Program-made: the position numbers and the translations under genes
DNA from: an uncultured Anaerovibrio sp.
GTDB lineage: Bacteria > Bacillota > Negativicutes > Selenomonadales > Selenomonadaceae
Assembly (NCBI RefSeq): GCF_947302755.1
Contig: NZ_CAMYWM010000008.1
Span: forward strand, 1-36,861
Direction of reading: 5' to 3'
Length of the DNA: 36,861 nt
Shown here: in pieces, positions 25,641 to 34,081 of the stretch
How positions within the stretch are numbered: position 1 is the stretch's first letter
Layout of the letters: every line of letters starts with the position of its first letter
Notes under the pieces: generated by a model
Seen by the model: the letters and a program-made list of their open reading frames with translations, nothing else
What the model was told of the DNA's origin: nothing
Databases searched by the model: none

Positions 25641-26446
25641 ATATTCCGTCCCACTTCATTCACTGATTTCTCAATCATAGTATCCTGGGTGGTAACGGCC
25701 TTGGAATTGGCCTCATAGGCCCGGTAATTGGCTATCAGGTTTACCATCTCCGAAACGATATTGGTATTGGACCGCTCCAGCACTCCCTGCTGGATTTCCC
25801 CGGTGGCCGCCATCCGACGGTTATTGGGGTCAATGGGACGATACAGATTGTCCCCCACCTTGGTCATGGCCTTGTTGCCGCCCTGAAATTCAAACAAGCC
25901 CACCTGGGCCACCGGATTGCCGTCAGCCGTCATATTACCGGTAGGGCCAATAATAACTGTGGCAGCCTCCTCAGGAATATCTATGGGCCGGCCGCGATTA
26001 TCCAGCACCTCATAGCCGCTGACATTCACCAGGCGTCCCCTGGCTGAACGGTAAAAATTACCATCCCGGGTAAAGCGTTGGCCCTGGGGTGTATTAATCA
26101 TAAAATACCCATCCCCTGAAATGGCCAAATCCAATGGATTGCCGGTGGTCTGGAAGGAGCCCTGGGAATAATCCGTGGCTATTTCATCTATCTTGGAGCC
26201 CATGCCCAGCTCCCCCACAATGGGAGCGTTATTATTCAGGGAAAAGCCCTTGAAGGTGGTCACATCCCGCTGAGTCTTGGACAAATCATCTATTTTACGG
26301 ATAAGCATCGGCTCAAATTCACTGCTTACCGCATCATCCCGCTTAAAGCCGGTGGTATTGGCATTGGCCAAATTGTTGGCTATGGTATCTGTCCGGTATG
26401 ATTCCGTAATCATTCCCGTAGCAGCCGTATATAATCCCCGCCACAT
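25637..26446 (-). CDS. flgF: Flagellar proximal rod protein FlgF (FlhO-like)
   Basis: A 269-residue flagellar basal-body rod protein of the FlgF/FlgG family. N-terminus WRGLYTAATGMITESYRTDTIANNLANANTTGFK, central DLAISGDGYFMINTPQGQRFTRDGNF, C-terminus VSEMVNLIANYRAYEANSKAVTTQDTMIEKSVNEVG. Position right after mreB and before flgG matches mbl-flhO-flhP of Bacillus subtilis, so FlhO is the closest comparison; assignment to FlgF rather than a second FlgG rests on gene order. 21 bases separate it from mreB. Confidence 0.88.
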   Translation of the reverse strand: MWRGLYTAATGMITESYRTDTIANNLANANTTGFKRDDAVSSEFEPMLIRKIDDLSKTQRDVTTFKGFSLNNNAPIVGELGMGSKIDEIATDYSQGSFQTTGNPLDLAISGDGYFMINTPQGQRFTRDGNFYRSARGRLVNVSGYEVLDNRGRPIDIPEEAATVIIGPTGNMTADGNPVAQVGLFEFQGGNKAMTKVGDNLYRPIDPNNRRMAATGEIQQGVLERSNTNIVSEMVNLIANYRAYEANSKAVTTQDTMIEKSVNEVGRNM

Positions 26447-26467
26447 AATAACTCCTCCTATTAAAAG

Positions 26468-27487
26468 CTATTTCCAAAAGGAAATAGACCGTTTATCATC
26501 CAGCCTATCAATATTTTCCAGGGCCTTGCCGGTGCCCAGGGCCACACAGGACATGGCATCGTCAGCCAGTCCCACCGAAATTCTGGTTTCCCGGTGAATA
26601 AGATCATCCAGGCCATAGAGCATGGCTCCGCCGCCGGTCAGGACTATTCCCCGATCCATGATATCCGCTGCCAGCTCCGGCGGACATTCCTCCAGCACCT
26701 TCTTTACGCAGTCCACAATCTTGTTTACCGGTGAAGCCAGGGCCTCTGCCACCTGATCCGTGGTCATTTCCACCAGCTTCGGCAAACCGCTGAGCATGTC
26801 CCGTCCCTTGACCTCCAGTGTACCATTGCGGGAGCCCGGGAAGGCGGCCCCAATGGATATCTTGATATTCTCTGCCGTACGCTCACCAATCATCAGGTTG
26901 AAATTGCGCTTGACGTAATCGATAATGGCCTCGTCGAAGCTGTCCCCTGCTTCCCGCAGGCTGTCACTGGCCACAACACCACCCAGGCTGATAACCGCCA
27001 CATCAGTGGTACCGCCACCAATATCCACCACCATATTGCCGCAGGCCTCAGAAATATCCAGACCGGCTCCCAGGGCAGCCGCCAAGGGCTCCTCTATGAG
27101 GAAGGTCCTTCTGGCTCCGGCCTGCTCGGCCGCCTCCTGTACCGCCCGCTGCTCCACCATGGTAACCCCGGAGGGAACACAAATCATAATCCGGGGGCGG
27201 ATAACCAGTCTATGCCCCGTAACCTTCTCAATAAAGTACCGCAGCATAGCCTCCGTAATATCATAATCGCTGATAACCCCATCCCGCAGGGGACGGATAG
27301 CCACTATATTTCCCGGAGTACGGCCAATCATCTGGCGGGCCTCCTCGCCCACGGCCAGAACCCGATTGGTATCCCGGTCCACGGCCACCACCGATGGCTC
27401 TCTCAACACCACGCCCTTGCCCTTTATATATATCAGCACATTTGCTGTGCCCAAATCAACACCAATATCCATCGACATGCCAAACAT
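26468..27487 (-). CDS. mreB: Rod-shape-determining actin homologue MreB/Mbl
   Basis: A 339-residue bacterial actin that forms membrane-associated filaments guiding lateral wall synthesis. ATP-binding motifs are present: phosphate 1 DIGVDLGTANVLIYIKGKG, phosphate 2 VVDIGGGTTDVAVISLGG, adenosine motif DRGIVLTGGGAMLYGLD. Typical MreB stretches such as RPLRDGVISDYDITEAMLRYF and PSGVTMVEQRAVQEAAEQAGA also occur. No mreC or mreD is adjacent; the gene heads the flagellar rod/ring operon instead, as mbl does in Bacillus, so this may be an Mbl-type paralogue. It has its own promoter about 65 bases upstream. Confidence 0.95.
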   Translation of the reverse strand: MFGMSMDIGVDLGTANVLIYIKGKGVVLREPSVVAVDRDTNRVLAVGEEARQMIGRTPGNIVAIRPLRDGVISDYDITEAMLRYFIEKVTGHRLVIRPRIMICVPSGVTMVEQRAVQEAAEQAGARRTFLIEEPLAAALGAGLDISEACGNMVVDIGGGTTDVAVISLGGVVASDSLREAGDSFDEAIIDYVKRNFNLMIGERTAENIKISIGAAFPGSRNGTLEVKGRDMLSGLPKLVEMTTDQVAEALASPVNKIVDCVKKVLEECPPELAADIMDRGIVLTGGGAMLYGLDDLIHRETRISVGLADDAMSCVALGTGKALENIDRLDDKRSISFWK

Positions 27488-27557
27488 AATGCAATCTTCC
27501 TTCCAAACACACGCCAGTGTGCTGCACGCACCCCAACCATTCTATTTATACAGTATA

Positions 27558-27586
27558 ACTATATAATAAACGGAAGAATTTTTCAA
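27558..27586 (-). promoter_or_regulatory. Promoter of the mreB-flagellar operon
   Basis: On the minus strand TTGAAA (27586-27581) is followed after exactly 17 bases by TATAGT (27563-27558), a good housekeeping-type promoter. The start would be near 27551, giving a leader of about 64 bases. A perfect hairpin lies just upstream of the -35 box. Confidence 0.8.
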
Positions 27587-27587
27587 T

Positions 27588-27629
27588 AAGCTTCGTGGGA
27601 AACTGTGTTTCCCACGAAGCCCTTGCACG
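27588..27629. repeat. Perfect palindrome related to family 1 repeats
   Basis: Fourteen-base arms GCTTCGTGGGAAAC (27590-27603) and GTTTCCCACGAAGC (27607-27620) with a three-base loop, then CCTTGCACGAAA. The frame CTTCGTG-stem-CACGAAGCCCTT-CACGAAA parallels the family 1 copies (CTTCGTGCAAAA...TTTTGCACTTCGCCCTTACAACGAAA), but the stem bases differ on both arms. It sits between the sucD terminator and the mreB promoter. Confidence 0.65.
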
Positions 27630-27664
27630 AAAAAAGTCTGGGGGCAAAAGCTCCCAGACTTTTC
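27628..27664 (-). terminator. Intrinsic terminator of sucCD
   Basis: Stem AAGTCTGGGAGC with GCCCCCAGACTT on the minus strand, loop TTTT, followed by TTTTTTCG. It begins about 25 bases after the sucD stop codon. Confidence 0.9.
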
Positions 27665-27687
27665 ATATGATATATTATTTTAAGCTA

Positions 27688-28590
27688 TCAGCAGGTATGG
27701 CACTCGTCGTAAATGCCGGCTTCCTTCAGCTTCTTAACCACAGTCTCACCCATGGCAGCTACAGTCTCAGCTACAGGAATACCAACAGCGTTCAAAGCCT
27801 TAATCTTGTCAGCTGCAGTACCCTTGCCGCCGGCGATAATAGCACCGGCATGGCCCATACGTTTTCCCGGAGGCGCCTGAACACCGGAGATGAAGGCAAT
27901 AACTGGCTTCTTCATGTTCTCCTTAATCCACTGGGCAGCCTCTTCCTCAGCAGTACCACCGATCTCACCAATCATCATGATAGCCTTGGTCTCATCATCC
28001 TCATTAAAGAGCTTCAGAGCATCGATGAAGTCAGTACCCTTAATAGGGTCACCACCGATACCAATGGCAGTAGTCTGACCAATACCAGCGTTGGACAGCT
28101 GGAAGGTAGCCTCATAGGTCAAGGTACCGGAGCGGGAGATAACACCTACATGGCCCTTCTTATGAATGTAGCCTGGGATAATACCCATCTTGGCTTCATC
28201 AACAGTCAGGATACCTGGGCAGTTAGGACCGATAAGACGGGTCTTCTTGCCCTCCATGTAGCGACGAACCTTTATCATATCCTGAACAGGAACATGCTCA
28301 GTGATACATACAACCAAATCCAAGCCAGCCTCAACGCCCTCCATGATGGAATCAGCAGCAAAGCGGGCAGGAACGAAAATTACAGAAGCAGTGGCACCGG
28401 TAGCCTTTACAGCATCCTCAACAGTATCAAATACAGGAACGCCCTCTACCTTCTGACCAGCCTTACCAGGAGTAACACCAGCCACAACCTTGGTGCCATA
28501 TTCCAGCATCTGCTTGGTATGGAAGGCGGCGGTCTTACCAGTTATACCCTGTACAATTACCTTTGTATCCTTATTAATTAAAACACCCAT
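27688..28590 (-). CDS. sucD: Succinyl-CoA synthetase (ADP-forming) subunit alpha
   Basis: The alpha subunit of succinate-CoA ligase, which interconverts succinyl-CoA, ADP (or GDP) and phosphate with succinate, CoA and nucleoside triphosphate. 300 residues, full length. CoA-binding Rossmann fold at the N-terminus ([20 protein letters not shown]), ligase domain with [12 protein letters not shown] and [16 protein letters not shown]. The phosphorylated histidine is His247 in [10 protein letters not shown]. It follows sucC by 14 bases, with AGGAGG overlapping the sucC stop region. In propionate-producing Negativicutes this enzyme can serve the succinate pathway; that role is inferred. Confidence 0.96.
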   Translation of the reverse strand: MGVLINKDTKVIVQGITGKTAAFHTKQMLEYGTKVVAGVTPGKAGQKVEGVPVFDTVEDAVKATGATASVIFVPARFAADSIMEGVEAGLDLVVCITEHVPVQDMIKVRRYMEGKKTRLIGPNCPGILTVDEAKMGIIPGYIHKKGHVGVISRSGTLTYEATFQLSNAGIGQTTAIGIGGDPIKGTDFIDALKLFNEDDETKAIMMIGEIGGTAEEEAAQWIKENMKKPVIAFISGVQAPPGKRMGHAGAIIAGGKGTAADKIKALNAVGIPVAETVAAMGETVVKKLKEAGIYDECHTC

Positions 28591-28604
28591 TTCAGCAGAC
28601 CTCC

Positions 28605-29804
28605 TTAGTTCTTCTTAGCTTCTTCAACACGCTTAACGATATCCTGAGCGCCGCCCTCCATGGTAGGAGCCATGAATACGTTCTTAACAGGCTTCTCGGT
28701 GAGAATCTGACGACCGCGCTCAACATTGGTACCTTCGAGTCGAACAACTACTGGAACTGGGATGCCATCCTGACCGGTCTTCTCAGCAATAATCTGAGCA
28801 GCCTTCTGGATGCCTTCGGCAATAACATCGCACTTGTTGATACCACCAAAGATATTTACGAAAATACCCTTGGCCTGGCCACCATCAAGCATAATCTCAA
28901 AGGCAGTGGCAATCTTTTCCGGAGTGGAGCTGCCGCCTACATCCAGGAAGTTTGCTGGCTCACCGCCATAATATTTCAAAATATCTACAGTAGCCATGGC
29001 CAAGCCTGCACCATTAACCATGCAAGCAACGTCGCCGCCCAGGTTAACGTAGTTCAGACCCTCGTTGGAAGCCCACAGCTCCTTGCGATCCTCTTCAGTT
29101 TCATCACGAAGCTCAACAATATCAGGATGACGGAACAAGCCGCTGTCATCAAAGTTCAGCTTGGCATCCAGGCAGATTACATCATCCTCGGCAGTAACAA
29201 CCAATGGATTAATCTCAACCTGGCTGCAGTCCTTGCCAACAAAGGCGTTGTACAGCTTAATCATGGTAGCGGAGGCCTTCTTGATAGCCTCTGGCTTAAA
29301 GTTCATCTTGTAAGCCATGCGGGTAGCCTGGAATGGAGCAAGGCCGATAGCCGGATCAATGTACTCCTTGATAATCTTCTCAGGAGACTCGGCAGCTACC
29401 TTCTCGATTTCCATACCGCCCTCTTCGGAGCCAATCATAACGATCTTAGCAGTGGAACGATCATTTACAAAGCTCAGGTAATACTCTTTTGCTATATTGG
29501 AGCCTTCCTCAATGAGAAGACGATTAACCTTCTTGCCCTCTGGACCAGTCTGATGAGTAACCAAAATCTTACCCAGCAGCTCAGTAGCATAAGCCTTAAC
29601 CTCGTCCAGATTCTTGGCAATCTTTACACCGCCGGCCTTACCACGGCCACCGGCATGAATCTGTGCCTTAACAACAGTTACCTTAGAGCCCAGCTCCTTG
29701 GCAGCCTCCACAGCCTCTTCAACGCTGAAGGCAGGCTTACCATTTGGTACATTAACACCAAATTCTCTCAGGACCTGTTTGCTCTGATACTCATGAATGT
29801 TCAT
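28605..29804 (-). CDS. sucC: Succinyl-CoA synthetase (ADP-forming) subunit beta
   Basis: The beta subunit, with ATP-grasp nucleotide binding and substrate specificity. 399 residues, normal length. N-terminal [17 protein letters not shown], glycine-rich loop [20 protein letters not shown], metal and nucleotide site [25 protein letters not shown], and the ligase domain [24 protein letters not shown] with [19 protein letters not shown]. The start is at 29804, preceded by GGAGG; the longer reading adds six residues not seen in the family. It heads sucCD, with a strong promoter and a 176-base leader containing a long hairpin. Confidence 0.96.
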   Translation of the reverse strand: MNIHEYQSKQVLREFGVNVPNGKPAFSVEEAVEAAKELGSKVTVVKAQIHAGGRGKAGGVKIAKNLDEVKAYATELLGKILVTHQTGPEGKKVNRLLIEEGSNIAKEYYLSFVNDRSTAKIVMIGSEEGGMEIEKVAAESPEKIIKEYIDPAIGLAPFQATRMAYKMNFKPEAIKKASATMIKLYNAFVGKDCSQVEINPLVVTAEDDVICLDAKLNFDDSGLFRHPDIVELRDETEEDRKELWASNEGLNYVNLGGDVACMVNGAGLAMATVDILKYYGGEPANFLDVGGSSTPEKIATAFEIMLDGGQAKGIFVNIFGGINKCDVIAEGIQKAAQIIAEKTGQDGIPVPVVVRLEGTNVERGRQILTEKPVKNVFMAPTMEGGAQDIVKRVEEAKKN

Positions 29805-29845
29805 CTTTTCTGTCCTCCTCAAATTTACCCCGTAAAGTATAGGTT

Positions 29846-29912
29846 CCCACGCTAACGGGTGCTAAGCCCCTCTCCTCTTAGACAGGAGCTAAGCACCCGT
29901 AAGCTCTGGATT
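29846..29912. repeat. Palindromic repeat, family 2, copy B (in the sucC leader)
   Basis: Long inverted repeat GCTAACGGGTGCTAAG...CTAAGCACCCGTAAGC with the loop region CTCCTCTTAGACAGG. It shares its core and one arm with the copy at the window start. It lies inside the predicted 5' leader of sucC, about 45-110 bases before the start codon, where it would form the dominant structure of the leader. Confidence 0.7.
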
Positions 29913-29987
29913 AATTCGACTACATCCAGTGTGAGAATAAATCTCCCACTGAATAAGTCTCATTGAAATACCCCTGCTAACAAATAC

Positions 29988-30016
29988 ATCATATAACTTT
30001 TTCGGGAAATTGTCTA
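29988..30016 (-). promoter_or_regulatory. Promoter of sucCD
   Basis: On the minus strand TAGACA (30016-30011) and TATGAT (29993-29988) are separated by exactly 17 bases. The start would be near 29981, giving a leader of about 176 bases that includes the family 2 repeat. The rest of the 297-base gap upstream of sucC is AT-rich and shows no convincing gene. Confidence 0.75.
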
Positions 30017-30101
30017 CATTTATCTGTTTTTCTTGCAAAAATGATAAAAAAATAGGTAATTCGTTTGACAAACTAATATATTTGTTCCATTTCAATAAAA
30101 A

Positions 30102-31796
30102 TTAGTCAGACATTAGCTTTTTCATAAATTCATCGGCAGCCATGGGCTTGGCATAATAATAGCCCTGTACCAGCTTACAGCCAATATTCCGCAGGAAATC
30201 CAGCTGAGGCTCGGTCTCCACCCCCTCGGCAATAACCTCCATCCCCAGCTCGTGGGCCATATTCACAATACTCTTCATGATGATAGCCGCCTTGGGGGAG
30301 GTTTCAATATCCTGGACAAACTTCATATCCAGCTTCAAAATATCCATGGCAATATTCTTCAGCATATTCAGGGAGGAATAGCCGCTGCCAAAATCGTCCA
30401 TCAGCACCGTAAAGCCGGCATTCCTCAGCCGGCGAAGAATTTTCACCATCTGATTGGGATTGTCCACATAGGCGGACTCCGTCATTTCTATCCGCAGCAT
30501 CCAGGGCTCCAAATCGTACTTGGCCAACAGGGAGGTCATGAAATCCACAAAATTCTGGTCGTACATATTGACCCGGGATACGTTTACGGAAATGGGCACC
30601 ACCTCCAGGCCATTATCCCGCTGACGGCTCAGGAAACGGCAGGCCGACTCCCAGGCGAACCGGTCCAGTCTGGTGACAAACCCGTTTTTTTCAAAGACGG
30701 GGATAAAGACCCCGGGACTGATCATCCCCCGCTGAGGGTGATTCCAGCGAATAAGGGCCTCTGCCGATTTAATTTTATTGGTATTACAGTCGTAGATGGG
30801 CTGAAGGTAAATACAGAAATTATCGTTGTCCAGGGCTCCCTCCATGTCCCGTACCAGCATCTGCTCCTCCATAAGGGCCGTGCTCAGCTGCTCATCATAG
30901 TAGGCAAACCGGCGGTTATAATTTCCCTTTACCGTATTCATGGCCATATGGGCCCGATCCAGCATTTTATTTACGGTGAGATACACGTTATCCACTGTAA
31001 ATATGCCGGCATAAAACATAATGCTCCGATATACTGACAGGGAGCGCATAACCGCATCCAACCCCTGAATCATCAGCTCCATATCCAGGGCATTTTCCGG
31101 CATACAAATGGCAAATTGGTCCGCCGATATACGGGCCGCCAGGCCCTGGGTGCCAACCACCGTCTTGAAGTAGGCCGCTGCCGTCTTCAATATCATATCC
31201 CCGGTTTCCATATTAAAGAGCTCATTGATAACCTTGAAGCAGCTGATATCCAAATACACGATGCAGTACTGGGTGGAGCGGTTCTCCTGTATAAGCTCTG
31301 CCGTCTTGGTCAGCATGGTATGATGGTTGTACAGTCCCGTCAGCTGATCTGTTTCAATAATGGTCTGCATGGCACTGATTTTCTCCGCCTGCAGCCGCTG
31401 ACGCTCCTTCCGCCACTCATTTTCCTGCCGGGCCATAACGTTCCGGACCCGACATTGAACCACTATGGGATTATATGGCTTGGTGATATAGTCCGCTGCC
31501 CCGTTTTCCAGGGCCTGAATTTCGCTGTTCAGCAGCCCCTGGGAGGTGGTAACCACCACGGGAATATCCTGGAACCGGGGGTGCTTGTGCATTACCCCCA
31601 GCAGCTCCATGCCCCCCATTACCGGCATGATTAAATCCAGAAGTATAATATCCACATTACGGGACTCCAGAATATCCAATGCCTTCCTTCCGTTAGGGGC
31701 CTCCAATATTTCATATTCGCTTTGGAAAAACTGGGACAAAATGGCCCGGTTTATTTCCACATCATCCACTATCAGCATTACGGATCGTTCAGTCAT
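30102..31796 (-). CDS. Response regulator with degenerate GGDEF and intact EAL domain
   Basis: A 564-residue cytoplasmic protein likely to degrade the second messenger cyclic di-GMP. Receiver domain (1-120): acidic pair D11/D12, phospho-acceptor Asp54 in LLDLIMP, Lys in YITKPYNP. GGDEF-like domain (about 155-300): begins DQLTGLYNHH, but the active-site motif reads ISADQF instead of GGDEF, so cyclase activity is unlikely. EAL domain (about 320-560): EALIRW, SVNVSR, RIEMTES, DDFGSGYSSL, LKLDMKF and AEGVETEPQLDFL keep the catalytic residues. Start taken at 31796, with GGTGA upstream; the earlier ATG at 31856 has no ribosome site. No partner kinase is adjacent, but an orphan CHASE-like sensor is 2 kb away. 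Confidence 0.9.
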   Translation of the reverse strand: MTERSVMLIVDDVEINRAILSQFFQSEYEILEAPNGRKALDILESRNVDIILLDLIMPVMGGMELLGVMHKHPRFQDIPVVVTTSQGLLNSEIQALENGAADYITKPYNPIVVQCRVRNVMARQENEWRKERQRLQAEKISAMQTIIETDQLTGLYNHHTMLTKTAELIQENRSTQYCIVYLDISCFKVINELFNMETGDMILKTAAAYFKTVVGTQGLAARISADQFAICMPENALDMELMIQGLDAVMRSLSVYRSIMFYAGIFTVDNVYLTVNKMLDRAHMAMNTVKGNYNRRFAYYDEQLSTALMEEQMLVRDMEGALDNDNFCIYLQPIYDCNTNKIKSAEALIRWNHPQRGMISPGVFIPVFEKNGFVTRLDRFAWESACRFLSRQRDNGLEVVPISVNVSRVNMYDQNFVDFMTSLLAKYDLEPWMLRIEMTESAYVDNPNQMVKILRRLRNAGFTVLMDDFGSGYSSLNMLKNIAMDILKLDMKFVQDIETSPKAAIIMKSIVNMAHELGMEVIAEGVETEPQLDFLRNIGCKLVQGYYYAKPMAADEFMKKLMSD

Positions 31797-31906
31797 ATTT
31801 TTCACCACATTTCCCGGAGCCGCAGCTCCAACGCAATACAAAAAGCTATTTTCCATCTCTTCTGTACTTATTCAACAAATATGGCTATTTTCCTTTTTAT
31901 ACAAGA

Positions 31907-31943
31907 AAAAACCTGCCACCAGTTTTACCTGGTAGCAGGTTTA
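31907..31943 (-). terminator. Intrinsic terminator of the OmpM porin gene
   Basis: On the minus strand AAACCTGCTACCAG pairs with CTGGTGGCAGGTTT (one G-U wobble) around a loop of about five bases and runs into TTTTTTCTTGT. It lies about 40 bases after the porin stop codon and before the response regulator. Confidence 0.9.
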
Positions 31944-31982
31944 GTTTGTTTAGTCAGTAACTAAATTCCGTTCTAATTCAGA

Positions 31983-33287
31983 TTAGAAGGAGAAGGTTAC
32001 CTGAGTGAAGATCTTCTTAGCCTTGTCGTTGTTGTCGCGGCCTACAACCTTGCCATCGAAGTACTGTACGGAACCAACGATGTTCTTCATGAAGGTGTAG
32101 TCAACGCCGATCTTCCAGCCCTTAGTACCAATCCAGTTATTGTAGTAAACGGTATCATAGGTAGGGAATGGAGAAGCAGTTGGGCTCAGCTTCTGATAGC
32201 CTACATAAGCACCCCAGGAATGAGGTACGGACTCCTTGGCACCCTTGTAGTTAACCTGGATGTTGTAAGCGTCCTTACCAAAGTTCAACAATTCCTTATT
32301 GGCACGGGAATAATCGCCAGTGATGTAGAAGTCGCCAGCCTTATAACCGAGACCAACACCCCAAAGACCAACAGAGTCAGTGTTATCAAACCCCAAAAGG
32401 CCATTGCTGAAATTGTAGTAACCAACATTAGCATCGAACTTGCCATTTACATACTTTACATGAGTACCGAGAATACGGGTATTAGCATCAGCATTAGCAA
32501 AAACCTTAGTCTGAGAGCTCTTGCCGGCATCGATAGTCCAAGAGATCTTGCCGTTCTTACCCATAGCCTTGTTGAAGGTTACCTCACCACCGGTAATGGC
32601 CTCATCGAATACCAGACCGTGGAGGAATGGGGAATGATCCATAGGATTCAGCTTACCAGCATAGATATCAGTGGTACCAACCTTGCCATGTACCCACAAA
32701 CGCTGGATTTCAGCACCTCTAAAGGTATCAGTATCAGTGTCTGCATCGTGGTTCCACTCAACACGAGCCATACCATCAACATTCTTATTGATCTTAACTG
32801 CGCTGTTCAAACGGAAGCGGATGAACTGCTCGTCGCGACCATTTCCCCCCCAGCCTTCGAAGTTTTTACCATCCTGCGCATTGCCGCCAGTTCTAGCCCA
32901 ACGATAACGGATGAAGCCGCTATGCTTTACATTGTCCATACGGGACTCCAGATCGTCCATGCGAACACCCAGGTTAGCCAGCTCATCACGGAACTCAGCA
33001 GCCAGCTTGTCAACCATAGCCTTGGAAGCAGAGTCACCGCTCTCGATCTTAGCCATAGCCTTGGCTACGATCTGAGCCATTTCATAACGGGTCATGTTCT
33101 GGTTGCCACGGAAGGTGTTGTCAATGGCATAACCATTAACTACGCCCTTGGCCTGCAGCTCGGAAACTGCATCATAAGCCCAGTGGTCAGCAGGAACATC
33201 AGCGAAAGGATTGGCAGCTGCAAAAGTAGTGGAAGCAGCGCCTACTACCAATGCGGTAGTCAAAGCGGATACGAGAGTCTTCTTCAT
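31983..33287 (-). CDS. ompM: OmpM-type SLH-domain outer membrane porin
   Basis: The major outer-membrane porin that also tethers the outer membrane to peptidoglycan in Negativicutes. 434 residues. Signal peptide at 1-23 (TFAAA). SLH domain at about 26-80 (NPFADVPADHWAYDAVSELQAKGVVNG, FRGNQNMTRYEMAQIVAKAM). A short coiled coil follows (about 85-120, MVDKLAAEFRDELANLGVRMDDLESRM), then a beta-barrel with alternating aromatic strands (about 124-434) ending in FTQVTFSF. SLH domains of this family bind polyamine-modified peptidoglycan. AAGGAGGAG precedes the ATG. The strong promoter and terminator of its own suggest a highly expressed monocistronic gene. Confidence 0.95.
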   Translation of the reverse strand: MKKTLVSALTTALVVGAASTTFAAANPFADVPADHWAYDAVSELQAKGVVNGYAIDNTFRGNQNMTRYEMAQIVAKAMAKIESGDSASKAMVDKLAAEFRDELANLGVRMDDLESRMDNVKHSGFIRYRWARTGGNAQDGKNFEGWGGNGRDEQFIRFRLNSAVKINKNVDGMARVEWNHDADTDTDTFRGAEIQRLWVHGKVGTTDIYAGKLNPMDHSPFLHGLVFDEAITGGEVTFNKAMGKNGKISWTIDAGKSSQTKVFANADANTRILGTHVKYVNGKFDANVGYYNFSNGLLGFDNTDSVGLWGVGLGYKAGDFYITGDYSRANKELLNFGKDAYNIQVNYKGAKESVPHSWGAYVGYQKLSPTASPFPTYDTVYYNNWIGTKGWKIGVDYTFMKNIVGSVQYFDGKVVGRDNNDKAKKIFTQVTFSF

Positions 33288-33294
33288 AATAAAA

Positions 33295-33405
33295 ACTCCT
33301 CCTTTAAAATAAATAATTAATATGCGACATCAGGAGGTCCTCAGAAGCTCTTATCCGCGAGTATCCATGTTCCCTCGCTCTTCAAGCCCTCCTCGGTTCC
33401 TGATA
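33295..33405 (-). promoter_or_regulatory. Folded 5' leader of the ompM transcript
   Basis: The predicted leader of about 118 bases starts ATCAGGAACCGAGGAGG and contains GACCTCCTGAT (33332-33342) near its 3' side. ATCAGG...CCTGAT can therefore close a long-range stem around GAGCGAGGG...CTCGCGG. The position, just before the ribosome site AAGGAGGAG, suggests control of stability or translation. No known riboswitch was recognised. Confidence 0.45.
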
Positions 33406-33412
33406 CATAGGT

Positions 33413-33441
33413 ATAATAACACAATCAAATTTATAATGCAA
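33413..33441 (-). promoter_or_regulatory. Promoter of ompM
   Basis: On the minus strand TTGCAT (33441-33436), exactly 17 bases, then TATTAT (33418-33413). Transcription would start near 33406. It is a strong housekeeping-type promoter, fitting an abundant porin. Confidence 0.85.
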
Positions 33442-33494
33442 CTGTTTTTGGTAAAATTAATTTATTGCTTATACAATTTTAATCTCGTTTTAAT

Positions 33495-33561
33495 ATAAAA
33501 GCCTTCCCCTCTGGAGAAGCACCATTCGGGTACTAGGAGCAGAGCTCCGTCGGTGCCCGAA
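33495..33561 (-). terminator. Double hairpin terminator after the small secreted protein gene
   Basis: Two stems follow one another on the minus strand. The first is a larger hairpin, CTTCGGGCACC...GTACCCGAA (about 33525-33561). The second is a short stem, CTTCTCC-AGA-GGGGAAG (33503-33519), followed by GCTTTTATAT. It separates the sensor and secreted-protein pair from ompM. Confidence 0.6.
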
Positions 33562-33574
33562 GGGCGGATGAGGT

Positions 33575-34081
33575 TTATTCCAGCATTTCCCCCACATCTG
33601 TATTGTTGCTGGTGTCCAGCTTCCCGGGACGGTATTCCTGGCAAAAGCGCAGCACCTCGGCCATTACCATATTGTTGCCCATGGCCGCATTGGCATAGCC
33701 GTACACCATGGATGGCACCTCGCTGTAGCTGGTGAGCCGACGGGTATCGTATTGGTAAATTTTCGTATAACCGTATTGGTAGGACTGATCATTAAGGTTG
33801 TATACCACCCCGTAGCAATACATGGTATTGTACAGGGCCTTTACCATATATACATCGGCCATTACCAGGTTTCCCTCTTTTTGTATGGTGTTTACGTCCA
33901 CATAATACCCGGTATAATCCACACTGTCCACAAAATGGCGGTCCACCCGATGCAGGGGCTCCCCGTGACAGGGCGGCGAATACGGGGCCATCAGCCCCAG
34001 GGTCAAAGCAAAGGCGGCAGCCAGCATGGCCACAGCTCCTTTATTCAAGGCTTTAAAAATTTTATTTTTCCTGTTCATCAT
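33575..34081 (-). CDS. Small secreted protein of unknown function
   Basis: A 168-residue exported protein I cannot place with certainty. A basic N-terminus and hydrophobic core (about 17-35, AMLAAAFALTLGLMAPY) form a signal peptide. The mature part contains GYYVDVNTIQKEGNLVMADVYMVKALYN, a pattern seen in small secreted domains such as the surface-adhesin E type, and is rich in Tyr. Two Cys in the mature part could form a disulphide. It overlaps the end of the CHASE-like sensor gene by about 20 bases, so the two are probably co-translated. Start is uncertain: 34081 or 34078 follow GGAG, while 34105 would add eight residues. Confidence 0.6.
   Translation of the reverse strand: MMNRKNKIFKALNKGAVAMLAAAFALTLGLMAPYSPPCHGEPLHRVDRHFVDSVDYTGYYVDVNTIQKEGNLVMADVYMVKALYNTMYCYGVVYNLNDQSYQYGYTKIYQYDTRRLTSYSEVPSMVYGYANAAMGNNMVMAEVLRFCQEYRPGKLDTSNNTDVGEMLE

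Noticed and set aside
26468-27487. Housekeeping mreBCD operon
   Set aside because: No mreC or mreD follows; the next genes are flagellar rod genes, so the locus is of the mbl-flhO-flhP type.
27595-28581. A 328-codon plus-strand frame opposite sucD
   Set aside because: Antisense to a highly conserved sucD and starting inside its terminator; it is explained by biased codon use.
29889-30095. A 68-codon minus-strand reading frame between the EAL regulator and sucC
   Set aside because: It has no ribosome site, its codons run through the sucCD promoter (29988-30016) and the end of the leader repeat, and the product resembles nothing known.
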